Below are positions 1 to 4,859 of a DNA stretch of 10,238 nucleotides, piece after piece. Location of the stretch: NCBI GenBank assembly GCA_007375655.1, contig VMES01000017.1:1-10238 (forward strand). Direction: 5' to 3'. A program made the translations under genes and the position numbers. The notes under the pieces were generated by a model. It searched no databases, was not told where the DNA came from, and worked only from the letters and a program-made list of their open reading frames with translations. The stretch comes from Parcubacteria group bacterium Greene0416_79. Its GTDB lineage: Bacteria > Patescibacteriota > Minisyncoccia > Phycocordibacterales > UBA10002. Each line of letters opens with the position of its first letter. The stretch's first letter is position 1.

Positions 1-372
1 AAGCGTATACTGCCGCTTTTTCTTTGCGCCCTCGGACCCCTTGAAAGAACCGAGATGCACGATGCTCCCGCGAAGCGAGAGCCGCGCCGCAGTCGCGAGT
101 TCGGCAACAAGAAGGCGCGCCGACGCTTCCCCGGTCGGTTCCTCGCTCGCGAGGTTCACTAGATACGGCGCGTGGAAATAAATAGGCTGGATGCCAAGTT
201 CCGCGGCGCGTCTGCAGAAAGAATGCGCCGCGGCATCCGAGAGAATCGGCGGTCCCGCGAAACTGCGCGGGTTTCCGGAAAAAATCTGAAGGCAGTTCGC
301 GCCAATCGCCGCGGCCCGCCCGAGGGCCTCTTCATACCCGCCCGCAATGGAGAGATGCGCTCCAAATGTCAT
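1..372 (-). CDS. nfo: Endonuclease IV (AP endonuclease), N-terminal part, cut by window edge
   Basis: The first 124 residues of a TIM-barrel AP endonuclease, running off the left edge. Endonuclease IV cleaves the backbone 5' of abasic sites in base-excision repair. Visible family features are the opening GAHLSIAGGYEEAL (residues 4-17), the QIFSGNPRSF strand (29-38, where E. coli has an ALFTKNQRQW-like segment), FHAPYLVNLAS (66-76), whose His67 corresponds to the zinc ligand His69 of E. coli Nfo, and VHLGSFKG (105-112), whose His106 corresponds to His109. The start at 372 is the only ATG that keeps the whole first strand; a TATACT box lies just upstream and there is no Shine-Dalgarno, so the mRNA is probably nearly leaderless. 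The zinc-binding C-terminal half lies outside the window. Identification rests on recalled family motifs and is fairly sure. Confidence 0.88.
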   Translation of the reverse strand, partial: MTFGAHLSIAGGYEEALGRAAAIGANCLQIFSGNPRSFAGPPILSDAAAHSFCRRAAELGIQPIYFHAPYLVNLASEEPTGEASARLLVAELATAARLSLRGSIVHLGSFKGSEGAKKKRQYTL

Positions 373-380
373 ACACAAGT

Positions 381-389
381 AGTATAGCA
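381..389 (-). promoter_or_regulatory. Extended -10 promoter of the endonuclease IV gene
   Basis: On the minus strand the sequence TGC-TATACT (hexamer 381-386, TG extension 387-389) matches an extended -10 element. Counting six bases downstream puts the start of transcription near 374, two bases before the ATG at 372. No convincing -35 hexamer is present, as is usual for extended -10 promoters. Confidence 0.55.
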
Positions 390-472
390 ACAGCAGAGAG
401 CGTGGGGTACTTCTCCTGAACTCATCCAACTTTTTCTTCCCCCACCCTTCCACACTTCCCACACTTCCTAAA

Positions 473-508
473 CCAAACAAGTAGCTACGATCGTAATTAC
501 TTGTTTGG
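473..508. repeat. 36-bp near-perfect palindrome with GATC at its centre
   Basis: The arms ccaaacaagta (473-483) and tacttgtttgg (498-508) are exact reverse complements. The middle holds a second 10-bp perfect palindrome, tacgatcgta (486-495), separated from each arm by two bases that do not fully pair (gc versus at). The exact centre is a GATC, the core of the site probably recognised by the restriction-modification operon further right. The palindrome could act in DNA as a cruciform or protein-binding site, or in RNA as a hairpin; no T-run follows it. Confidence 0.8.
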
Positions 509-605
509 AATCACTTCTTCAGTTTCTTAAACGCACATTGAGGAGCGGCACCGAAGGGGGTTTAACCCTGCGGGCAGTTTTCTCCCTCGTCGGTATCACC
601 CGCTC

Positions 606-628
606 CACCCTGCGCGGAGCGCAGGGTG
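606..628 (+). repeat. Hairpin with 10-bp stem and T-run, terminator-like
   Basis: Perfect arms caccctgcgc (606-615) and gcgcagggtg (619-628) around a gga loop, followed on the plus strand by ttttt. It has the form of an intrinsic terminator, but no plus-strand gene precedes it, so it is better regarded as a member of the local hairpin cluster. A related hairpin with the same CCCTG/CAGGG ends lies at 711-729. Confidence 0.5.
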
Positions 629-650
629 TTTTTCCAGTAAACCCCCCACA

Positions 651-700
651 CCTTGTTCCCCACACCAATCCGCCGCGGCGGATTGGTGTGGGGAACAAGG
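651..700. repeat. 50-bp perfect palindrome without a spacer
   Basis: The left half begins ccttgttccccacaccaatc and the right half is its exact reverse complement, meeting at cgccg|cggcg (centre between 675 and 676). All 25 base pairs match with no loop. Such spacer-free palindromes are usually unstable in bacterial DNA because of hairpin-cleaving nucleases of the SbcCD type. Outside it, ccacaccttgt (646-656) recurs inverted at 738-748, so the right side contains a second partial copy of the palindrome's edge. Confidence 0.9.
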
Positions 701-794
701 AAAAAGGGAACCCTGAGCAGAGCGCAGGGCATTTCACACAAGGTGTGGAGGTAAAGTAACGTGAGCTGCATGTAGGAGCATTATTTGAACGCTC

Positions 795-838
795 AATCGG
801 AATACTTTCTTACTTTAAAGTAAGAAAGTATTCCGATT
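795..838. repeat. 44-bp perfect palindrome without a spacer
   Basis: The half beginning aatcggaatactttc reads identically on both strands about a centre between 816 and 817 (cttt|aaag). It is AT-rich and unrelated in sequence to the 50-bp palindrome 95 bp away, so the two are not copies of one another. It is immediately followed by the imperfect hairpin 840-884. Confidence 0.9.
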
Positions 839-940
839 CCCCCGTTAAAGAATCCGACAAGAAAACCAAACTTTCCTAACGGGGATGCCTGAAGGGCAGG
901 GGATTTTTTGAAGTCCCTCCATCGCCTGAACAGGCGGGCT

Positions 941-1411
941 TTATCGTGATAAAAAATCACTGCGTTTCTTCTCACGCGCCTCAATATCCTCCTCATCAAG
1001 CCCGAAGTAGTGCCCCACCTCGTGCCAGACGGTCTCGGCAACAATTTCGCGGACCGCCTTCCTAAACGGCTCGCGAGCGGCCTTCTCTGATCTAGCAATA
1101 ACAGACAGGGGTTTGTTATGGCTCGCCTCCGCGATTCTCTCTCGCGCCTCATCCTCGATCGGCTTTTGATACACAATAATGGCATCTGGAAGCGTGGGGC
1201 CTACTCCATATTCCTCGCCGCGCGCCGGATTCGGCACGCCGCGATAGAAACCGAGAAGCGTCTCGCCGGAAGAGAGCCCGGCTTCGCGCCGCACCTCCTC
1301 CGAGGGTGCGTCCTCAACCAAAAACGCGACGTTCCTGATCTTCGCGCGGAACTTTTCCGGCAACAGAGCGAAACCCTCCACTACCAGTTTTTCAAATTCT
1401 TTGCGCTCCAT
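941..1411 (-). CDS. Zincin-like metallopeptidase (PF06262-type)
   Basis: A 156-residue protein with the zinc-protease motif HEVGHYFGLDEEDI near its C-terminus: His130 and His134 would bind zinc, Glu131 would be the catalytic base, and Asp139 or Glu140 is a candidate third ligand. Small size, a C-terminal HExGHxxG motif and the preceding REIVAETVWHE helix fit the small 'possibly metallopeptidase' zincin family; its substrate is unknown. No signal peptide or membrane segment is seen, so it should be cytoplasmic. An in-frame extension of 65 residues is open upstream but looks unlike protein. The ATG at 1411 is preferred because a promoter box ends exactly six bases upstream. The GGAGG one base before the ATG is too close to work as a normal ribosome site and would not be transcribed from that promoter. 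Confidence 0.82.
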   Translation of the reverse strand: MERKEFEKLVVEGFALLPEKFRAKIRNVAFLVEDAPSEEVRREAGLSSGETLLGFYRGVPNPARGEEYGVGPTLPDAIIVYQKPIEDEARERIAEASHNKPLSVIARSEKAAREPFRKAVREIVAETVWHEVGHYFGLDEEDIEAREKKRSDFLSR

Positions 1412-1417
1412 GCCTCC

Positions 1418-1446
1418 ATCGTATGCTGCACCGAGTACAATTGCAA
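1418..1446 (-). promoter_or_regulatory. Promoter of the metallopeptidase gene, leaderless geometry
   Basis: Minus-strand TTGCAA (1441-1446), a 17-base spacer, then TACGAT (1418-1423). With the usual six-base gap the transcript would start at 1411, the A of the ATG. The hexamers are moderate matches to the sigma70 consensus, but spacing and position agree. Confidence 0.5.
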
Positions 1447-1487
1447 AAACCCGCCGTTGCAAAAACAAAAAGGAGGCCGCGAACGTA

Positions 1488-1625
1488 TCACCCGCGCCTG
1501 GCGCGGGAGCGTTCCACTTCGGTGAGATACTTTTTGCGCAGGCGCACTGATGTTTGAGTAATCTCCAGATACTCGTCGTTGGCCATGCTTTCAAGACCGC
1601 GCTCAATAGCGGGAATTAAGGCGCG
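1488..1625 (-). pseudogene. typA: Remnant of the C-terminal end of TypA/BipA GTPase
   Basis: Reading the minus strand from about 1625 to a TGA at 1488 gives an open frame containing IERGLESMANDEYLEI, TQTSVRLRKKYL and TEVERSRARRG. This closely resembles the extreme C-terminus of TypA/BipA (a helix, then DDELVEVTPKSIRLRKK-like sequence and a basic tail). Only about 45 residues are present: the frame is closed by an in-frame TGA not far upstream, and the neighbouring membrane-protein gene overlaps its first bases. The GTPase and other domains are absent, so it is best read as the tail of a lost or rearranged gene. An ATG at 1586 would allow a 32-residue peptide, but it lacks the promoter seen at its neighbours. 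The last codons lie in a palindrome (1491-1507, arms cccgcgcc/ggcgcggg). Confidence 0.55.
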
Positions 1626-2056
1626 TTCTGAGTCTCTTTTTGCGCGCGCTCCCCACGGGAAGAAGAGACAAGCGCCTCCTCAATGCGCCCGAGGCGGCGC
1701 GAAATGCCTGCAATGTCCGCCTCGAGTTTGTGAAGCGTCACTTCTTCCTTTTGGAGTTCGGTCTTAATCTGCAACTCCGTCTTCTCAACAAATTTCTTGC
1801 CGCGCAGAATCCCGCTCGCGAGCAGGCGGTCGTTGACGAAGTGGGCGACAAGCGTTCCGGTAGTAAGCAAGATCACGATGCTTATGAAAAGCGTCACCCA
1901 GCCGGTCAGCACTTCAAACTCATCGGCAACCATCCAGAGCCCCCGGAAGAAGAGCACGATGCCGGTGCCCGAGACGAGCCCGTAGAGCACCGGCTGGCGG
2001 CTTAATCTCGCACGGATACGATCCTCCAGTTGGTCAAAGAAACGAAAAAATCCCAT
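1616..2056 (-). CDS. Two-helix membrane protein with C-terminal coiled coil, function unknown
   Basis: A 146-residue protein that I do not recognise. It starts with an amphipathic basic segment (MGFFRFFDQLEDRIRARL), has two probable membrane helices at about residues 23-43 (VLYGLVSGTGIVLFF) and 50-72 (TGWVTLFISIVILLTTG), and ends in a long charged heptad-like helix (about 85-128, VEKTELQIKTELQKEE) typical of a coiled coil, so it probably oligomerises at the membrane with the coil in the cytoplasm. An open extension of 33 residues exists upstream, but the ATG at 2056 sits exactly at the expected transcription start of a good extended -10 box. The gene runs away from the plus-strand cluster beginning at 2176, so the 120 bp between them carries divergent promoters. 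Confidence 0.72.
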   Translation of the reverse strand: MGFFRFFDQLEDRIRARLSRQPVLYGLVSGTGIVLFFRGLWMVADEFEVLTGWVTLFISIVILLTTGTLVAHFVNDRLLASGILRGKKFVEKTELQIKTELQKEEVTLHKLEADIAGISRRLGRIEEALVSSSRGERAQKETQNAP

Positions 2057-2062
2057 GTCACT

Positions 2063-2071
2063 ACTATAGCA
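2063..2071 (-). promoter_or_regulatory. Extended -10 promoter, leaderless geometry
   Basis: Minus-strand TGC-TATAGT (hexamer 2063-2068, TG extension 2069-2071). Six bases separate the hexamer from the A of the ATG at 2056, which would give a leaderless transcript. This box is the main reason for choosing that start. Confidence 0.6.
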
Positions 2072-2110
2072 CGGGAGCGAAAAGCACGGTAGCGCGGGCA
2101 AAGCCAGTCG

Positions 2111-2138
2111 TTGACTTCGGAAAAAGGGCGTGTATGCT
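2111..2138 (+). promoter_or_regulatory. Sigma70-type promoter for the 2176-3280 gene cluster
   Basis: TTGACT (2111-2116), a 16-base spacer and TATGCT (2133-2138) form a good match to the consensus. The expected start is near 2145, leaving a leader of about 30 nt before the ATG at 2176. An alternative weak box, TATATA (2166-2171), lies just before the ATG and could give a near-leaderless transcript. Confidence 0.5.
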
Positions 2139-2175
2139 AGGAGAAGTTTGCTCAACCTACAACACTATATACCGT

Positions 2176-2313
2176 ATGACGACTACAATTCCCGAGACAA
2201 TTTCCACTCCGGCAGACGCCGCGCTGCCCTTCCTCGACCCGCTTGGACACCAGTTGAAGCTCATGGGGGTTCCCTTGCTCAGCCACGAAGCAGTGGAAAG
2301 GTACAAAAAGTGA
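2176..2313 (+). CDS. 45-residue small protein, overlaps next gene by GTGA
   Basis: This short frame begins MTTTIPETISTPADAALPF, continues LDPLGHQLKLMGVPLLS and ends HEAVERYKK. Its smooth amphipathic composition looks more protein-like than the frame lying over it, which is arginine- and serine-rich. Its TGA overlaps the GTG of the following membrane-protein gene (GTGA, 2310-2313), suggesting translational coupling. The last two codons before the stop are AAA AAG, and a -1 slip there would fuse this peptide directly to the next protein. I do not recognise a family. It may be an independent small protein or the N-terminus of the next gene. Confidence 0.5.
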   Translation: MTTTIPETISTPADAALPFLDPLGHQLKLMGVPLLSHEAVERYKK

Positions 2314-2807
2314 CCCGTGCGCGCATGAACGCACGCCTCTTGCTTAAAGATTCAGACAAGATCGGAACGATGCGGGCTGTGTTAAGAATCATCCTGCTCT
2401 GCGCCGCAATTGCGGGGTTTGTAACCTTCAAACACCATTCCAACTTTTTCATTGCTGCATTCGCCGCAATCGTCCTTTCCATCATCATGCTGAATCATCT
2501 ACAGAGCATGGAAGCACTCGTGGCAGAATGGCGCGCGACGCCTCTCTTTAATGCGGCGGGCGAAGCGATCTGTCCGGTATTGCTCAAACATCTTGAGGAC
2601 AAACTCATGCCGCGTGAGGTCTACCGTATAGCCGTGGAGATCCACCAGCGCGTCCCCGGAGCCCAGCTCTTCCTTGAGAAACTCGGCGCGGACCCGATTC
2701 TCAAGGTGGAAGACAAAGCAACCACCCACTGGCTCGCCGTATGGGAAAGAGAAACCCTGATCGCCGGACTCGGAACGCAATGGCCGAAAGAACCGAACTC
2801 AGCGTAA
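2310..2807 (+). CDS. Two-helix membrane protein, function unknown
   Basis: From the GTG at 2310 this encodes 165 residues with two probable membrane helices, at about 22-40 (AVLRIILLCAAIAGFVTF) and 45-63 (NFFIAAFAAIVLSIIMLNHL), followed by a soluble domain of about 100 residues containing EAICPVLLKHLEDKLMPREV and HWLAVWERETLIAG. The frame stays open upstream to 2130, but that part lies under the preceding small ORF and looks artificial. Alternative starts are ATG at 2325 (MNARLLLKD) and 2370. No ribosome-binding site is seen, which fits start by coupling to the upstream stop or by frameshift from it. It abuts the following gene by two bases. No family recognised. Confidence 0.6.
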   Translation: MTRARMNARLLLKDSDKIGTMRAVLRIILLCAAIAGFVTFKHHSNFFIAAFAAIVLSIIMLNHLQSMEALVAEWRATPLFNAAGEAICPVLLKHLEDKLMPREVYRIAVEIHQRVPGAQLFLEKLGADPILKVEDKATTHWLAVWERETLIAGLGTQWPKEPNSA

Positions 2808-2809
2808 AT

Positions 2810-3280
2810 ATGAAAGAGAACACCGTAAGCCCGATGCCCGCTGACGAGGCAAAAGTACACAGGAACCGGATCATCTTCTGGGTCATCGTGACAACGATTG
2901 CTACGTGGATCCTCTTGTTGTTACTGGTCAAATTGATTGAAGACTGGAAAGCGTCTCGCGGGCAGTTAGGGAAAATGAACGAATGCGCACCACACGCCGC
3001 CGAGGCAACTTCTTCGGCGGCCTTTTCTTTTGGAACCTTGAATGACGAACTCTCCCCGAGGATCGAGGGAGAGGGTTCAAACGTATCAGTCCTAAATCCT
3101 ACAAAATTCTGGCGTATTCGGGATAATGTTCCTTCATTAACTCTTCCTTCAAAAGAAAATGGTATTCCACGCGCCCCGATATTTCTTGGCATGCGAATCG
3201 CAATTCACGGTATTTTGTCGGATTCCCGTGAATCTCCGTTAAAAACAGCTCAAATTCACGGGTTTTCTGCGGTTACTTAA
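2810..3280 (+). CDS. Single-pass membrane protein, function unknown; C-terminal part doubtful
   Basis: Starting at the ATG two bases after the previous stop, it encodes 156 residues; an in-frame ATG at 2780 would overlap the previous gene by 28 bases and add ten residues. The convincing part is the N-terminal third: a short cytoplasmic head followed by a strong hydrophobic segment, RIIFWVIVTTIATWILLLLL, then a charged KLIEDWK border. After about residue 60 the frame crosses a hairpin with a T-rich tail (2996-3031) and a second inverted repeat (3050-3073), and the sequence becomes low in protein character, with repeated ttcacgg/ccgtgaa motifs (3203-3261). The frame stops only within the shared terminator. 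The C-terminus may be intergenic DNA read through after loss of the original stop. Confidence 0.45.
   Translation: MKENTVSPMPADEAKVHRNRIIFWVIVTTIATWILLLLLVKLIEDWKASRGQLGKMNECAPHAAEATSSAAFSFGTLNDELSPRIEGEGSNVSVLNPTKFWRIRDNVPSLTLPSKENGIPRAPIFLGMRIAIHGILSDSRESPLKTAQIHGFSAVT
2996..3031 (+). terminator. Terminator-like hairpin inside the 2810-3280 frame
   Basis: Arms gccgccga (2996-3003) and tcggcggc (3014-3021) with a 10-base loop, followed by cttttctttt. It has the form of an intrinsic terminator for the plus-strand cluster but lies within an open frame. Either the gene's true end is near here or the hairpin is a transferred repeat read as AAEATSSAAFSF. Confidence 0.5.
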
Positions 3281-3308
3281 AACCACCGGCATGGCCGGTG
3301 GTTTTAAG
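3276..3308. terminator. Bidirectional terminator between convergent genes
   Basis: A perfect 15-bp stem, cttaaaaccaccggc (3276-3290) against gccggtggttttaag (3294-3308), with loop atg. GC-rich near the loop and A-rich/T-rich at the base, it gives a T-run on either strand and sits exactly between the end of the plus-strand cluster (TAA at 3278-3280) and the end of the minus-strand zinc-ribbon gene (3311). Confidence 0.88.
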
Positions 3309-3310
3309 CA

Positions 3311-3958
3311 TCATCTCTTTTTTGCGGGTTTCTTTTTGGCGCTCACCGAGGCCTTCGGCTTTTTCATTTCCTTTTTGGGAGTGGGGGCGATCTTCATTCT
3401 AGCAAGGGTATCATGCAAAGTTACGGTGTGAGCGTTCGTCCTCGGAGCAGAATGTGCGGTGTTCCCTAAAATATTGATAAGTTTATCGAGCTTGGATATC
3501 ACCGTGGCGAGCTGGATCTTAATATCATCAAGGCGCTTGTCCTCCCCGCTTCCCTGCTTCGGCGGAGCATATGAAGGCCGGGGGGCAACATCTCTCCTTT
3601 GAAAATGCGGAGACGGACCGCGCGAGCCCACCCTGAGGATGCTTGAGGGGTCGCGCCCGCCTCCCCGATCGCCCCGATCGCTCGCTGACGCTCCTCTCAT
3701 AATCTGGAAGCAGTCCTTACAGTAGACCGGACGGTCACCGCTCGGCCGGAACGGGACCTCGCACGGCTTGCCACACTCGGCGCAGGTTGCTTTGAACATC
3801 TCCCTTCGGGTTCCCTCAAAACCTCCGGCCCTCTCGCCCCGGTCTTCCCCCCTGACATTGGGTCTGCCACCGTCAAAACTCGGCCGTCCGCCCGGACCGC
3901 GGTTAAAAGTATCGCCTCCCCTATGCTTATTTCCCCCGGATTTTTTAAAATCTCCCAT
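3311..3958 (-). CDS. CxxC-x17-CxxC zinc-ribbon protein, Gly/Arg-rich
   Basis: A 215-residue protein in three parts: a disordered glycine/arginine-rich head (1-52, with repeated GGRP and RGxxRG patterns), a zinc ribbon with Cys59-x2-Cys62, exactly 17 residues, then Cys80-x2-Cys83 (KATCAECGKPCEVPF ... VYCKDCF), and a tail containing an amphipathic helix (DDIKIQLATVISKLDKLINI) and a lysine-rich end (SAKKKPAKKR). The Cys spacing matches the CxxC-x17-CxxC domain known mainly from candidate-phylum bacteria, and is the best single clue to the organism. The composition suggests nucleic-acid binding, with RGG-like and lysine tails, but the role is unknown. The gene is preceded by a long leader from the promoter at 4087-4116 and ends at the shared terminator. 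Confidence 0.85.
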   Translation of the reverse strand: MGDFKKSGGNKHRGGDTFNRGPGGRPSFDGGRPNVRGEDRGERAGGFEGTRREMFKATCAECGKPCEVPFRPSGDRPVYCKDCFQIMRGASASDRGDRGGGRDPSSILRVGSRGPSPHFQRRDVAPRPSYAPPKQGSGEDKRLDDIKIQLATVISKLDKLINILGNTAHSAPRTNAHTVTLHDTLARMKIAPTPKKEMKKPKASVSAKKKPAKKR

Positions 3959-4080
3959 ATAGATTCAGATTATTATTAATAAGACCTAGTCTACACTAAG
4001 TGAGAGGAATATGCAGGGCGATGTCACCCGCCTTAGCGGGGCATACTGCTTCACCCCGCCAAATTATGGTTTCCCTCCAA
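3959..4080 (-). promoter_or_regulatory. Structured 5' leader of the zinc-ribbon gene
   Basis: If transcription starts near 4080, the mRNA has a leader of about 120 nt, unlike the near-leaderless neighbours. Its first part can close on itself: ATGCAG near the 5' end pairs with CTGCAT further down, enclosing GC-rich elements (for example cccgc/gcggg at 4027-4040 on the plus strand). The last 30 nt are AU-rich and unstructured up to the ATG, with no Shine-Dalgarno. It matches no riboswitch I recognise; autoregulation by the nucleic-acid-binding product is possible but is inference. Confidence 0.35.
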
Positions 4081-4086
4081 TGCTGC

Positions 4087-4116
4087 ATTATACGACCAAG
4101 TTAGAACCTTTTTCAA
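4087..4116 (-). promoter_or_regulatory. Strong sigma70-type promoter upstream of the zinc-ribbon gene
   Basis: Minus-strand TTGAAA (4111-4116), an 18-base spacer and a perfect TATAAT (4087-4092). It is the best promoter in the window. The predicted start is near 4080, about 120 nt before the zinc-ribbon ATG. Confidence 0.65.
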
Positions 4117-4169
4117 ACAGAACGCCACCGAAGAATGACGACCACTGCGGCTCGCCGACTCGCCGCTAC

Positions 4170-4213
4170 GCCTCCGCTTCGCTCTTTTAAGTCAGTAATG
4201 GAAAAGCGGAGGC
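4170..4213 (+). repeat. Hairpin carrying the left copy of the island-flanking 25-bp motif
   Basis: Stem gcctccgctt (4170-4179) with aagcggaggc (4204-4213) around a 24-base loop. The loop and the beginning of the 3' arm (4185-4209) carry the motif ttttaagtcagtaatgg followed by aaaagcgg, which recurs exactly and inverted at 10140-10164 beyond the far end of the operon. The stems of the two copies differ but each is internally complementary. Confidence 0.8.
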
Positions 4214-4307
4214 TCGGGAGAAGACAAAGAAAAAGACAGTGTGGTTTCGTCCTCATGGTAGCATATCCTTGTGCGCCGTGACGAAGCAAGATAACCCTCG
4301 GCATTCG

Positions 4308-4329
4308 CCTCGGGCATTTCCGCTAGGGC
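4308..4329. repeat. Left arm of a 22-bp perfect long-range inverted repeat
   Basis: The segment starting cctcgggcatttccg is the exact reverse complement of 4649-4670, 320 bases away. With one bulged base the pairing extends outward (attcg at 4303-4307 with cgaat at 4672-4676). It could close a multi-branched RNA domain that contains the hairpins 4413-4437 and 4455-4504. Confidence 0.85.
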
Positions 4330-4412
4330 TGCTCGCGCCTAGATACTTGGTATGCCGCTTTTCCTCGCATTCCCCGCCCTTACGGGACGGGTGCTCGGGC
4401 GGCATCCTGTTT

Positions 4413-4437
4413 GGGGGAAGGAAGGAATCCTTCCCCC
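4413..4437. repeat. Hairpin, 10-bp stem
   Basis: gggggaagga (4413-4422) pairs perfectly with tccttccccc (4428-4437) over the loop aggaa. It lies inside the domain closed by 4308-4329/4649-4670. Confidence 0.8.
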
Positions 4438-4454
4438 AGCGCCTCCTCGCCTCG

Positions 4455-4504
4455 TGCGTCCTTGTTTTACCGTCGTCGCCGACTCCTAGGTAAAACAAGG
4501 CGCA
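4455..4504. repeat. Hairpin, 16-bp stem with one bulge
   Basis: ccttgttttacc (4460-4471) pairs with ggtaaaacaagg (4489-4500), extended by tgcg/cgca past a bulged t. The loop is gtcgtcgccgactccta. A flanking pair gcgcctcc (4439-4446) with ggaggcgc (4538-4545) can enclose it together with the small tccgcc/ggcgga hairpin (4505-4521), giving a branched fold. Confidence 0.8.
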
Positions 4505-4648
4505 TCCGCCATAAGGGCGGACAGGGCTCGGCCAACCGGAGGCGCACAACCCCCTTCCTCGTTTCCATTACAGAGTCTGCGGTGTCGCTTTCGCTACGAG
4601 AGTATGGTGGCTTCGGCGAACGGCGGCGCTCACCCCTTCGTCACGGAC

Positions 4649-4670
4649 GCCCTAGCGGAAATGCCCGAGG
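4649..4670. repeat. Right arm of the 22-bp long-range inverted repeat
   Basis: Exact reverse complement of 4308-4329. It starts gccctagcggaaatg. Three bases before it, cttcgtcacgg (4636-4646) is the reverse complement of 4276-4286, but the order of the two pairs is crossed rather than nested. Confidence 0.85.
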
Positions 4671-4700
4671 ACGAATCAGAAGACACTGTGCTTGCCCCTG

Positions 4701-4788
4701 AAGCCCGCGTGAGTACACGTCGGGCTTCTTCCCACCCGTGCGCGCACAACCCCCGCCGTTAGGGGTAGCCCGAGGGGAACGGCGGGGG
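4701..4788. repeat. Two adjacent hairpins
   Basis: aagcccg-cgtg (4701-4711) folds on cacg-t-cgggctt (4716-4727) over a four-base loop, followed by a pyrimidine run. Next, cccccgccgtt (4750-4760) pairs with aacggcggggg (4778-4788) over a 17-base loop with G-runs. The 13-mer gcgcacaaccccc at the base of the second (4742-4754) also occurs exactly 200 bases earlier (4542-4554). Confidence 0.7.
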
Positions 4789-4818
4789 CTCCCTTGCCCG
4801 AACGGCTCACCAATTTAT

Positions 4819-4859
4819 GCAAACGGCTCACATAGAAGCTAAGTGAGCCGTTTGCCGTT
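4819..4859 (+). terminator. Terminator-like hairpin at the end of the structured region
   Basis: gcaaacggctcac (4819-4831) and gtgagccgtttgc (4843-4855) form a perfect 13-bp stem with an 11-base loop, followed on the plus strand by cgttttg. A third copy of aacggctcac lies at 4801-4810, so alternative pairing is possible. On the minus strand, where the restriction operon would exit, no T-run follows, although the hairpin could still act with help. Confidence 0.5.

Larger units (their letters stand above)
373..940. other. Gene-free stretch rich in palindromes
   Basis: No frame here looks like a protein; the open frames are short and repetitive because they read through inverted repeats. The stretch holds a series of palindromes or hairpins: 473-508, 606-628, 651-700, 711-729, 795-838, 840-884 (ccccgttaaag against cttt-cc-taacgggg with a 2-base bulge) and 923-936. 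A further pair of complementary 11-mers (646-656 and 738-748) brackets the 50-bp palindrome. The small 711-729 hairpin (ccctgagc...gcaggg) and the 606-628 hairpin share the CCCTG...CAGGG ends and may belong to one short repeat family. Confidence 0.7.

Noticed and set aside
651..700. Insertion sequence ends or transposase remnant at the 50-bp palindrome
   Set aside because: No transposase-like frame lies nearby and there are no flanking target-site duplications that I can see.
793..1185. Open frame of 130 codons on the minus strand
   Set aside because: It overlaps the metallopeptidase gene in another frame, is arginine- and serine-rich, and ends by reading through the 44-bp palindrome.
941..1606. 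221-residue reading of the metallopeptidase frame
   Set aside because: The extra 65 residues overlap the TypA remnant in another frame, look unlike protein, and lie upstream of a promoter that fits the internal ATG at 1411.
3959..4080. Known riboswitch in the zinc-ribbon leader
   Set aside because: The fold was compared from memory with fluoride, TPP, SAM, glycine, c-di-GMP and tetrahydrofolate classes and no conserved core matched.
4239..4701. Several overlapping open frames on both strands of the noncoding region
   Set aside because: They have no hydrophobic core or motifs, share mirrored pieces such as PSGNARG because of the inverted repeat, and have no start signals.
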